Of a stretch of DNA of 8,468 nt, positions 1 through 5,603 are shown piece after piece. Each line of letters begins with the position of its first letter. Position 1 is the stretch's first letter. The notes beneath the pieces are model-generated. The model made no database searches and was not told the origin of the DNA. It saw only the letters and a program-made list of their open reading frames with translations. The DNA is from Anaerolineales bacterium (GTDB taxonomy: Bacteria > Chloroflexota > Anaerolineae > Anaerolineales > JABWBV01), in assembly GCA_027019845.1 (NCBI GenBank), contig JALUWE010000400.1:1-8468 (forward strand), read 5' to 3'. The position numbers and the translations under genes were made by a program.

Positions 1-976
1 GTGGGGATGGGGAGGGGGGATAGGGATAGGGATAGGGATAGGGATAGGGATAGGGAGTGGGCGTTGGGAGTTCGGGTTGGGAGCTTGGGTTTGGAGTAGG
101 GGATGGGGGTGGGGATAGGGATAGGGATAGGGATAGGGATAGGGATGGGGATGGGGATGGGGATGGGGTGAGGGTGGGGCTTGCGCTGAGGGTGGGCGAA
201 GCGGTGGGGGTGTTGGAGGGTTGGATGATCAGTTCGTCGCCGGGGTAGATGAAGGAGAATTCGGTCAGGCCGTTGAGTTCGCGGATTTGTTCGACCGGTA
301 CCTGGTAGTAGTAGGCGATCACCCACAGGGTCTGGCCTTCGGCCACGGTGTGGATGATGGCGCCGTCGGCGCGCGGGGTGGCGGCCACGAAGGGGGGCGC
401 GGCAGCCGCGGGGGGTCCGGTTTCGGCGTCTGGGGGCGCGTCTCCGGCTGGGGGTTGTTCCTCCGCCGGGGGCGGGTCGTTGATCCCCTCCCCCGGGCTG
501 CCGGAAACGTAGGCCGCGACCAGGGTGTAGTAGACGGTGTTGTTGTCGCCGACGGCCACGCCCGCGCCCACGTCTTTGTAGTTGCCCAGCATGGTGTTGA
601 GGTGCGGCGCGTCGCCCTGCCACCACTGCACCGCGGTGGCCGGGCTGGCGTTGATTCCGGCGTAGATGTTTTCGGAGATGAAGATGCGGTTGCCGCCGCC
701 GTAGCCGAAGGCTTTGGCGCGGTCTCCCGGGCGGGTGCCGCCCTCGCCGGTGTGGGTGACTTCGTTGATGGCGGCCTGGTAGTCGCTCTGCATTTGGGCG
801 GCGGCCATCAGTTTGTTGTTGACTTCGTAGGGCGGCAGGCCGTAGGAGACGCGCAACGCGTTGACCAGGGCGATCAGCTCCGAGGGCGTGTAACGCGGCC
901 GGGCCTGGGCCGCGCTGAATTCCACCCCCAGAAAGGCGACCAGGAGCAGGCACAGGAGGAGATGTCTGGTTTTCAT
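1..976 (-). CDS. Secreted CAP/SCP-domain protein with C-terminal LysM (partial, C-terminus off the window)
   Basis: The frame is open from ATG at 976 to the left edge, at least 325 codons. Residues 1-25 form a signal peptide (Lys/Arg, a Leu-rich core, then AAQA), so the product is exported. Residues about 29-159 are a CAP/SCP (PR-1-like) domain: LIALVNALR, a His in THTGEGG, ENIYAG, and a closing Y-K-D-V-G-A-G-V with VYYTLVAAYV. A Pro/Ala-rich linker follows. Residues about 208-251 are a LysM domain (EGQTLWVIAYYY, then IYPGDELII), which in this family binds peptidoglycan or other GlcNAc polymers. From about 252 the chain is simple repeat: LS, PS and PY dipeptides encoded by hexamers. The ATG overlaps the stop of the upstream uracil-DNA glycosylase gene by 4 bases (ATGA) and shows no Shine-Dalgarno, which suggests translational coupling. 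The CAP domain's substrate is unknown. The domain calls are firm; the role in envelope binding is inference. Confidence 0.9.
   Translation of the reverse strand, partial: MKTRHLLLCLLLVAFLGVEFSAAQARPRYTPSELIALVNALRVSYGLPPYEVNNKLMAAAQMQSDYQAAINEVTHTGEGGTRPGDRAKAFGYGGGNRIFISENIYAGINASPATAVQWWQGDAPHLNTMLGNYKDVGAGVAVGDNNTVYYTLVAAYVSGSPGEGINDPPPAEEQPPAGDAPPDAETGPPAAAAPPFVAATPRADGAIIHTVAEGQTLWVIAYYYQVPVEQIRELNGLTEFSFIYPGDELIIQPSNTPTASPTLSASPTLTPSPSPSPSLSLSLSLSLSPPPSPTPNPSSQPELPTPTPYPYPYPYPYPYPPSPSP
17..55. repeat. (GGGATA)6-GGG hexamer array
   Basis: Six exact GGGATA units plus a final GGG. On the coding (minus) strand the array reads CCC TAT, giving (Pro-Tyr)n in the tail of the CAP/LysM protein. 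The G-rich strand has runs of three G separated by ATA, which fits the standard G-quadruplex pattern. Confidence 0.95.
112..167. repeat. GGGATA / GGGGAT hexamer array
   Basis: Five GGGATA units run into four GGGGAT-type units. On the coding strand of the CAP/LysM gene the first part is read as CTA TCC (Leu-Ser)n and the second as CCA TCC (Pro-Ser)n. This is a different frame of the same hexamer from the array at 17-55. The G-rich strand is again the template and fits a G-quadruplex pattern. Confidence 0.95.
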
Positions 977-1626
977 GTTGGGGGAGCGTGCGGGTTTTGG
1001 CCCAACCCCAATTCGTCGTATTTGCGGCGCACCTCGCGGATGTCTTTCCACATCAGGGATTTGGGGGAGCCGGGTGCTCTGGAGGGGTTGCGCAGCAGGT
1101 AGGAGGGGTGGAAGATGGGCATGATCCAGCGGCCATCCCGTTGGGACCACTCCCCGCGCAGCCGGGTGATGCCGGTTTTGCCGAGGATGGACTGGCAGGC
1201 CACGTTGCCGGAGAGCAGGATGATGGCCGGGTTGACCAGGCGGATGATTTCGAGCAGGTAGGGTTTGTAGAAGGCGATCTCGTCGGGGCTGGGTTTGCGA
1301 AAGGGGCGCCCGCCCTCGCCTGGGGGCAGGCGGAAGACCGCGTTGGTGATGAAGGCGTCTTTTTCCGGGTCGAAGTCCACGGCGCGCAGGATTTGGTCTA
1401 GCAGCCTTCCCGCGGGGCCGACAAAGGGTTTGCCCAGGCGGTCTTCTTCGCTGCCCGGGGCTTCGCCCACGATCATCAGCCGCGCCTGGGGGTTGCCGCG
1501 GTAGATGACCATGTTGGTGCCCGCGGGGAAGAGCGGGTCGTCTTCCATTTTCAGCATGTCTGCGACCAGGTCTTCCAGGCGGGCGTAGGGCTTGGAGCTT
1601 TTTCCAAACAGGTCGGGGGATGTCAT
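973..1626 (-). CDS. Uracil-DNA glycosylase, family-4-like, lacking Fe-S cysteines
   Basis: The product is 217 aa, the usual size for family 4 uracil-DNA glycosylases (COG1573), which remove uracil from DNA in base-excision repair. Visible motifs are GEAPG at 54-58 followed by ED (61-62), PFVG at 67-70 with GRLLDQIL after it, TNAV at 94-97, and HPSYLLR at 173-179. The C-terminal RNPSRAPGSPK...W.D segment is typical of the bacterial family. The start was chosen at ATG 1626 because it begins just after the stop of the upstream small gene (5-bp gap); the longer frame upstream merely overlaps that gene. The oddity is the cysteines. The family's [4Fe-4S] ligands are absent: the N-terminal CxxC is missing, the usual KCRPP is FRLPP (98-102), and the usual EIxxCxP is EIAFYKP (116-122). 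Cys144 is the only cysteine. Activity on uracil is therefore inferred, not certain. Confidence 0.88.
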   Translation of the reverse strand: MTSPDLFGKSSKPYARLEDLVADMLKMEDDPLFPAGTNMVIYRGNPQARLMIVGEAPGSEEDRLGKPFVGPAGRLLDQILRAVDFDPEKDAFITNAVFRLPPGEGGRPFRKPSPDEIAFYKPYLLEIIRLVNPAIILLSGNVACQSILGKTGITRLRGEWSQRDGRWIMPIFHPSYLLRNPSRAPGSPKSLMWKDIREVRRKYDELGLGQNPHAPPT

Positions 1627-1631
1627 GGGGT

Positions 1632-1853
1632 TTAATTCGTCTGGCCGGTCGTATTTGTCTGATCTGCCGGTGTGGTAGTCGGGTTGTGCGGTGCATACAC
1701 CGGGCAGCGCACCACCGGCAGCCGGGGGTAACGGGGCAAATCCGGGCGGGTTTTGTGCGCCTCGCATAGCCAGAACACGCTGCCGCGGTCGTTTTGGATG
1801 GTTTTGGCGTGTATGCACGTGGCACACAGCCCCGGGTGGGCGTTCGCGGCCAC
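1632..1853 (-). CDS. Small four-cysteine (zinc-ribbon-like) protein
   Basis: A 73-aa protein starting at GTG 1853, two bases after the pepF stop, and ending 5 bases before the glycosylase start. Cysteines at 10, 13, 30 and 50 (CATC, WLC, VRCP) have the spacing of a small metal-binding or zinc-ribbon fold. The block from SVFWLCEAHKTRPDLP to YPRLPVVRCPVY looks conserved. The last 20 residues (Asn/Thr/Pro-rich) look disordered. I recall similar short proteins of unknown function in Actinobacteria and Chloroflexi, but this is memory and not a search. The tight packing in the operon is the best evidence that it is real. Another frame also reads through this stretch as an extension of the glycosylase; the cysteine pattern and spacing favour this frame. 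Function unknown. Confidence 0.75.
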   Translation of the reverse strand: MAANAHPGLCATCIHAKTIQNDRGSVFWLCEAHKTRPDLPRYPRLPVVRCPVYAPHNPTTTPADQTNTTGQTN

Positions 1854-1855
1854 GC

Positions 1856-3664
1856 CTATCCTACCAGCTTTTCCAGCCGGTCCACCATCTGCGCCAGCTC
1901 GTTGAACGCGGCTTCGACAGGTTCGGGGGTGGTCAGGTCCACACCGGCCATTTTGAGTGCCTCGAGGGGGTACATCGAGCCGCCGGCCTTGAGGAAATCG
2001 AGGTATTTTTCCGCGGCGCGGTTTTTTCCGGCCAGCACTCCCGCGGCCAGGGCCTGCGCGCCGGAGATGCCGGTGGCGTACTGGTAGACGTAGAAGTTCA
2101 TGTACAGGTGGGGGAACTGGGCCCAGGTGATGCCGGTGCGGTCGTGGTCGAACACCACTTCATCGCCGTAGCCCTCTTTGAACAGGTCGGCGCACAACCG
2201 GATCAGGCCGTCCGCGTTGACCGGCTGCCCTTGTTCGATGCGCTGGTGCATCTCCAGCTCGAAGCGCGCCAGGGTGGGCATGATGAAGAAGTAGCGATGG
2301 AAATTGGACATGGCTTCTTCGATCAGCGCGATCTGGAACTTACGGTTTGTCTGGGTCTCGAACAGGTAGGCGCGGGTCATGGCCTGGTTGAAGTTGGAGG
2401 CCACCTCGGCCACGAACAGCGAGTAGCCGGCGTAGATGAAGGGCTGGTGTTTGCGGGAGTAGTAGGAGTGCAGGGAGTGTCCCAGCTCGTGCGCCAGGGT
2501 GCTGAGGCTGTACAGGTCGTCGGAGTAGCTCATCATGATGTAGGGGTGGGTGTCGTACACGCCGCTGGAGAACGCGCCGCCGCGTTTGCCCTTGTTTTTG
2601 GCCCAGTCCACCCAGCGGTTTTCCAGGCAGCCTTTGCGCAGCACCTCCACGTATTCGTCCCCCAGCGGCTTCATGCCCTCGGCGATCCACTCCACGGCCT
2701 GGCGGTAGGGCACGACCGGTGGCTTCTTGATGAGCGGGGCTTTGATGTCGTATACGTGCAGCTTTTTGTAGCCCAGGGCTTTGCGCCGGATGCGCCAGTA
2801 GCGGTGCCAGGTGGGCAGGTTGTTTTTGAAGACCTCGATCAGGTTGTGGAAGACCTCGACCGGGATGTGGTTCGGGGCCAGCGAGGCCTCCAGGGATGAG
2901 CCGTAGCCGCGGGCGCGGGCGTAGAACACATCGCGCTTGACCGCCGCGGTCAGGTTGTTTGCCAGCGTGTTCTTGAAGGCCAGATAGCCGTTGGCATAAC
3001 TGCGCCAGGCCGTGCGCCGCACTTTGCGGTCCCGGTGGGAGACCAGTTCGCCGATGGTGCTCTGGCCGACCTGGTGTTTGCGGCCTTTTGCGTCTTTGGC
3101 GGGTTTGAACTTCAATTCGCCGTTGACCAGGATGCCGGCGGTGGACATGGCCGTACCCAGCGGGTCGGACACCGCGGCGAGCACTTCTTCGACCTCGGCG
3201 GAGCGGACGTGCGCCCGGCGTTTTTCCAGTTGGTCGAAGTAGTGGCCGAGAATGGACAATCGTTCGTCTTGCTGCATCCATTCGCGCAGTGTGTCGAAGC
3301 CGATGGACATCAGTTCCGGGTCGCTGAACGCGGTGGCCGCGGACAGGCGGGCGTACAGGCTGCGCGCCTGCCCGGACTGGGCCGCGGCGTCCTGATCGGT
3401 GGTGTCCACCGCGTATTTCAGGCTGGCGTACACGAACACCTTGCCCACCAGCCGGTAGGCTTTTTCGGCCAGCTCGAAATAATCCCCCACCGTTTGGGGG
3501 CCGTCTTTGAGCCGCCCCTGGAAGGCGGCCAGGTCGGGCAACATTTTTTCGACTTCAGCGTAGGCCTCTTTCCAGGCCTGATCCGAGGGGAAGATGCTTT
3601 CCAGGTCCCAGGTTTGTTCGACGGGCACTTCGTTGCGAGCTGGCAGAACGATGGATTTGGACAT
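1856..3664 (-). CDS. pepF: Oligoendopeptidase F (M3B zinc metallopeptidase)
   Basis: A 602-aa protein, the usual length for the PepF family, which cleaves short peptides in the cytoplasm during peptide turnover. The zinc site is complete: HELGH at 392-396 gives the two His ligands and the catalytic Glu393, and Glu420 in FVAEVASNFNQ is the expected third ligand about 24 residues later. The N-terminus (VEQTWDLESIFPSDQAW) is the typical PepF opening, with the alpha-helical N-terminal region after it. The C-terminal YGDEVVFD...W..FPHLYMNFYVYQYATG is also characteristic of the family. ATG 3664 has a clear AAGGAG ten bases upstream. No signal peptide is visible. It is the first gene of a four-gene minus-strand operon and ends 2 bp before the next start. 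How peptide turnover relates to the downstream repair and envelope genes is not evident. Substrate preference cannot be read from sequence. Confidence 0.97.
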   Translation of the reverse strand: MSKSIVLPARNEVPVEQTWDLESIFPSDQAWKEAYAEVEKMLPDLAAFQGRLKDGPQTVGDYFELAEKAYRLVGKVFVYASLKYAVDTTDQDAAAQSGQARSLYARLSAATAFSDPELMSIGFDTLREWMQQDERLSILGHYFDQLEKRRAHVRSAEVEEVLAAVSDPLGTAMSTAGILVNGELKFKPAKDAKGRKHQVGQSTIGELVSHRDRKVRRTAWRSYANGYLAFKNTLANNLTAAVKRDVFYARARGYGSSLEASLAPNHIPVEVFHNLIEVFKNNLPTWHRYWRIRRKALGYKKLHVYDIKAPLIKKPPVVPYRQAVEWIAEGMKPLGDEYVEVLRKGCLENRWVDWAKNKGKRGGAFSSGVYDTHPYIMMSYSDDLYSLSTLAHELGHSLHSYYSRKHQPFIYAGYSLFVAEVASNFNQAMTRAYLFETQTNRKFQIALIEEAMSNFHRYFFIMPTLARFELEMHQRIEQGQPVNADGLIRLCADLFKEGYGDEVVFDHDRTGITWAQFPHLYMNFYVYQYATGISGAQALAAGVLAGKNRAAEKYLDFLKAGGSMYPLEALKMAGVDLTTPEPVEAAFNELAQMVDRLEKLVG

Positions 3665-3674
3665 TGTGTTTTGG

Positions 3675-3680
3675 CTCCTT
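3675..3680 (-). promoter_or_regulatory. Shine-Dalgarno of pepF
   Basis: AAGGAG on the minus strand, 10 bases before the pepF ATG. It is the only strong ribosome-binding site seen in the operon; the downstream genes rely on 2-5 bp gaps or a 4-base overlap. Confidence 0.75.
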
Positions 3681-3867
3681 GTGCGAGAGATGTGTATGAC
3701 CGGTTTGCCGAGCGAGCAGGTGTGCGGCGGGCGATTGTTTTTCGGCGTTGGAAGCCGTGTTCGCCGGAAGCACGCGAAGTGTTCCGCTCAGGCAGCCCCT
3801 GCGGAGCTTCGCAATGACCATTCCACAGGGGGGCTTTTATCCGAAGCTCAGGTAGTTACAGGCAAGA

Positions 3868-3873
3868 ATTATA
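3868..3873 (-). promoter_or_regulatory. Candidate -10 box upstream of pepF
   Basis: A perfect TATAAT on the minus strand in an otherwise GC-rich area. Initiation would fall near 3861, giving a leader of about 197 nt before pepF. No good -35 is found 16-18 bp upstream (that stretch reads TCAACT), so the call is weak. Confidence 0.3.
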
Positions 3874-3880
3874 AACGATA

Positions 3881-3945
3881 GGACTTACGCAGTTGATGAA
3901 ATCTGGTACGGGTTTTGTGCCATTATGAACATCTGCGTAAGCTCC
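3881..3945. repeat. 65-bp inverted-repeat element (MITE-like)
   Basis: GGACTTACGCAG at 3881-3892 faces CTGCGTAAGCTCC at 3933-3945, an inverted repeat of about 12 bp with one extra base, enclosing about 40 bp without coding potential. Ends containing GGACTTACGCA are familiar to me from small non-autonomous elements and IS ends in cyanobacteria and similar genomes, but the family is not established here. No clear target duplication is visible. Confidence 0.5.
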
Positions 3946-3967
3946 CGGAATGACACACGACTCCCCT

Positions 3968-4112
3968 GTCATTCTGAGGGCACATACCCCTCCCGTCATT
4001 CTGAGGGCACGAAGTGCCCGAAGAATCTCCCCCACCACCGCCGAGATTCTTCGCTGCCGCTCGGAGATTCTTCGCTGCCGCTCGGAGATTCTTCGCTGCC
4101 GCTCAGAATGAC
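3968..4112. repeat. Nested GTCATTCTGAG / GAAGAATCTC palindromic repeats with 21-bp tandem triplication
   Basis: The segment contains a truncated unit at 3968-3983 and a full unit at 3995-4029: GTCATTCTGA, the inner hairpin GGGCAC-GAA-GTGCCC, then GAAGAATCTC. Three 21-bp direct repeats follow at 4043-4063, 4064-4084 and 4085-4105, each beginning GAGATTCTTCGCTGCC, closed by GAATGAC. The outer ends GTCATTCTGAG (3995-4005) and CTCAGAATGAC (4102-4112) are exact inverted repeats. This is a composite REP/MITE-like cluster, not coding. Confidence 0.9.
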
Positions 4113-4122
4113 CCGCACCCCC

Positions 4123-4210
4123 GTCATTCTGAGGGCACATACCCCTCCCGTCATTCTGAGGGCACGCAGCCTGTCCTGTCATTCTGAGGGAGCACAGCGA
4201 CCGAAGAATC
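4123..4210. repeat. Three further GTCATTCTGAG repeat units
   Basis: Units begin at 4123, 4150 and 4178. The first two are truncated after GTCATTCTGAGGGCAC; the 27 bp from 4123 (unit plus the spacer ATACCCCTCCC) repeat the arrangement at 3968-3994. The third continues through AGCACAGCGACC to GAAGAATCT, so it is nearly full length. An echo of GGAGCACAGCGACC follows at 4212-4225. Confidence 0.85.
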
Positions 4211-4225
4211 TGGAGCACAGCGACC

Positions 4226-4253
4226 GTCGGGGCGACCGGCGGGTCGCCCCGAC
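4226..4253. repeat. 12-bp-stem hairpin (GTCGGGGCGACC)
   Basis: GTCGGGGCGACC at 4226-4237 and its exact reverse complement at 4242-4253 enclose the loop GGCG. This is a very stable GC-rich hairpin of a dispersed-repeat type. It has no T-run, so it is not a textbook intrinsic terminator. It may still act on transcripts arriving from the kinase gene. Confidence 0.85.
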
Positions 4254-4299
4254 CACCAATAACCACGCCCCGAACAAGGGGATTGAGACCATTCCCCCC

Positions 4300-4347
4300 G
4301 CAGCGGTTGGTCTCCCCTCGCAGCGGTTGGTCGCGACCAACCGCTGC
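4300..4347. repeat. GCAGCGGTTGGTC repeat ending in a perfect 28-bp palindrome
   Basis: GCAGCGGTTGGTC occurs at 4300-4312 and again at 4320, where GCAGCGGTTGGTCG is followed at once by its exact reverse complement (4334-4347). This gives a spacer-free 28-bp palindrome. The flanks are also duplicated: AATAACCACGC(C/G)CCGAACAA occurs at about 4258-4276 and 4350-4367, so a roughly 90-bp unit seems to have been copied. Confidence 0.85.
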
Positions 4348-4397
4348 AAATAACCACGCGCCGAACAACCACCCCCGTCCCCGGTCCCCCGTCCCCC

Positions 4398-4498
4398 GTC
4401 ATTCTGATGGCACGCAGTGCCCGAAGAATCTCCCCTCACCATCGCCGAGATTCTTCGCTGCCGCTCAGAATGACATAAGGAACAGCGCTCAGAATGAC
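4398..4498. repeat. Second GTCATTCTGA...CAGAATGAC composite repeat
   Basis: A unit at 4398-4432 (GTCATTCTGATGGCAC, GTGCCC, GAAGAATCTC) is followed at 4447-4474 by one copy of the GAGATTCTTCGCTGCCGCTC sequence ending CAGAATGAC, and by a further GCTCAGAATGAC at 4487-4498. It has the same layout as 3995-4112, with one 21-bp unit instead of three. Confidence 0.9.
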
Positions 4499-4533
4499 AC
4501 AGGCAACAGCAGGTATAAACTGCATAACTCCTG

Positions 4534-4662
4534 TCAAGAATTGGCCGGGTGGTTCAGGCGGCGCACAGCGACGGCAAATACCCCCGCCACCAGAACATGC
4601 AACGCCAGCACCGGGGCTGACCATCCCCAAACGGGGGTAAACAGCGGTTTTCCTGCGGCCCA
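4534..4662 (-). other. Open in-frame stretch after the kinase stop (possible remnant)
   Basis: Immediately after the kinase TGA (4665-4663) the same frame stays open for 42 codons to a TGA at 4534. The conceptual peptide contains the hydrophobic stretch VLALHVLVAGVFAVAV followed by RRLN, which looks like a membrane segment with positive residues after it. It has no ATG or ribosome-binding site. It could be a decayed gene end or chance in GC-rich DNA. Not a confident gene. Confidence 0.2.
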
Positions 4663-5544
4663 TCACCCAAAAGCAGCCCCTATCGCCAGCGCGAGCGCGC
4701 CCCGCACCCCGGCCTGGGTGCCCAACCCCGGCGGCACGATGTAGCCCTCGATGTCCTCCACGATGGCCGCAATCTGCAAATAGCCATTCAGCAGCGCCAA
4801 CACCAGGGCGCGCACCCGCGGCAACATGCCCGCAACCCCCATCACCCCGCCGCCCAGGATGACCCGTTGCGGGGAGAGCGTCAGCACCAGATTGGCAACG
4901 CCCAGCGCCAGATAGTGCGCCTCCAGTTCCCAGGCGGGATGGTCCGCGGGGAGCGACTCTCCCGGCACGCCCCAGCGGGCTTCGATGGCCGGGCCGGAGG
5001 CCAGCCCCTCCAGGCAGTCCCCGTGATAGGGGCACACCCCCGCGAACGGGTCGCGCGCCCAATCGTGGGGCACGCGCACGTGGCCCATCTCGGGGTGCAG
5101 CGCACCGTGCATCAACCGCCCCCCGGCCATGCCCCCGCCGCCGATCCCGGTGCCAACCGTCAGGTAGACGAACGTGTCCAACCCCTGCGCCGCGCCCCAG
5201 CGGTGTTCGCCCAGCGCGGCCGCGTTTACGTCCGTGTCCAACCCGACCGGCACGCCCAGCCGTTCTCGAAAGGGGCGCAGCATGTCGGTGTTGGCCCATC
5301 CCGGCTTGGGGGTGCTGGTGATCCGCCCGTAGGCAGGTGAATCCGGGCGCAGATCGACCGGGCCAAATGTGCCGATCCCCAGCGCGGCCAACGGTTTGCC
5401 CGCGAAGAACGCCAGCGCGCGCGCCAGAGTTTGCCCCGGCGTGGTGGTCGGAAAAGTGATCGATTCGAGCAGCCGCCCGCTTTCGTCGCCAATCCCGCAC
5501 ACGAACTTGGTGCCGCCCGCTTCAATGCCGCCGTAGAGGGTCAT
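4663..5544 (-). CDS. ROK family sugar kinase, fructokinase-like
   Basis: The product is 293 aa, the normal size for ROK fructokinases, which phosphorylate fructose (or a related hexose) with ATP in the cytoplasm. The N-terminus carries the phosphate-binding GGIEAGGTK (5-13). GLDTDVNAAALGEHRWG (101-117) holds the catalytic Asp, which I place at Asp105. GTGIGGG lies at 131-137. The zinc-site candidates are His155 in EMGH, Cys171, His174 and Cys177 in CPYHGDC, the arrangement of the ScrK/YdhR-type ROK fructokinases. The C-terminus has SPQRVILGGGVM and YIVPPGLG. ATG 5544 was chosen because the fold begins there and the candidate -10 box TATACT places initiation on this A; the frame upstream is not conserved. 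There is no Shine-Dalgarno. It is transcribed divergently from the secreted protein at 5615. Glucose or another hexose is possible as substrate. Confidence 0.92.
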   Translation of the reverse strand: MTLYGGIEAGGTKFVCGIGDESGRLLESITFPTTTPGQTLARALAFFAGKPLAALGIGTFGPVDLRPDSPAYGRITSTPKPGWANTDMLRPFRERLGVPVGLDTDVNAAALGEHRWGAAQGLDTFVYLTVGTGIGGGGMAGGRLMHGALHPEMGHVRVPHDWARDPFAGVCPYHGDCLEGLASGPAIEARWGVPGESLPADHPAWELEAHYLALGVANLVLTLSPQRVILGGGVMGVAGMLPRVRALVLALLNGYLQIAAIVEDIEGYIVPPGLGTQAGVRGALALAIGAAFG

Positions 5545-5550
5545 GGGGTA

Positions 5551-5579
5551 AGTATACAAGATTTTGAATTCAAGTTGAC
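5551..5579 (-). promoter_or_regulatory. Candidate leaderless promoter of the ROK kinase
   Basis: On the minus strand TATACT (5556-5551) lies six bases before the ATG. Counting the last T as -7 puts +1 exactly on the A of the start codon, the layout of leaderless mRNAs, and no Shine-Dalgarno is present. The -35 region at 17 bp spacing reads GTCAAC and is poor. Confidence 0.5.
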
Positions 5580-5603
5580 CCCTATCCCCCTCCATGTTAA
5601 ACT
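5575..5603 (+). promoter_or_regulatory. Near-consensus sigma-70 promoter for the secreted Ig-like protein
   Basis: TTGACC at 5575-5580, a 17-bp spacer, then TAAACT at 5598-5603 (5/6 matches to each consensus box). Initiation is expected near 5609-5610, after the upstream ATG at 5594 and 5-6 bases before ATG 5615. This decides the start of the gene and implies a very short leader. The -35 overlaps the upstream control region of the divergent kinase. Confidence 0.65.

Larger units (their letters stand above)
3665..3880. other. pepF upstream region, no gene
   Basis: About 215 bases between pepF and the inverted-repeat element. Beyond the Shine-Dalgarno I see no conserved coding frame. Around 3775-3819 are degenerate pieces of dispersed repeats (GTTCCGCTCAGG, then CTTCGCAATGAC). 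An open frame here on the minus strand starts inside this debris and overlaps pepF out of frame, so I do not call it. Confidence 0.5.

Noticed and set aside
1627..1827. N-terminal extension of the uracil-DNA glycosylase up to ATG 1827
   Set aside because: The extra 67 residues resemble no known domain and overlap the small four-cysteine gene almost entirely. The glycosylase ATG at 1626 fits family length.
1691..2899. Long plus-strand open frame opposite pepF (402 codons), with others at 221-1102, 988-1401 and 3035-3817
   Set aside because: They lie antisense to clearly recognised genes with family motifs. High GC and third-position bias leave the opposite strand open. Their peptides show no recognisable domains.
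4043..4105. CRISPR array from the 21-bp direct repeats (also the heptamers at 7226 and the 30-mers at 7623)
   Set aside because: The units are directly adjacent with no unique spacers, and no cas gene is present.
4226..4253. Rho-independent terminator for the kinase transcript
   Set aside because: The stem is strong, but no U-run follows in either direction and it lies over 400 bases from the kinase stop. It is kept as a repeat hairpin only.
3856..4442. Overlapping open frames on both strands through the repeat cluster
   Set aside because: The peptides (SERQRRIS, RALRMTG and similar) are translations of palindromic dispersed repeats and occur in several frames at once.
4436..5500. 354-codon minus-strand frame overlapping the ROK kinase
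   Set aside because: It is another frame of the kinase gene. The kinase frame carries all the ROK motifs, while this one is Arg/Gly/Ala-rich without motifs and runs into repeat DNA.
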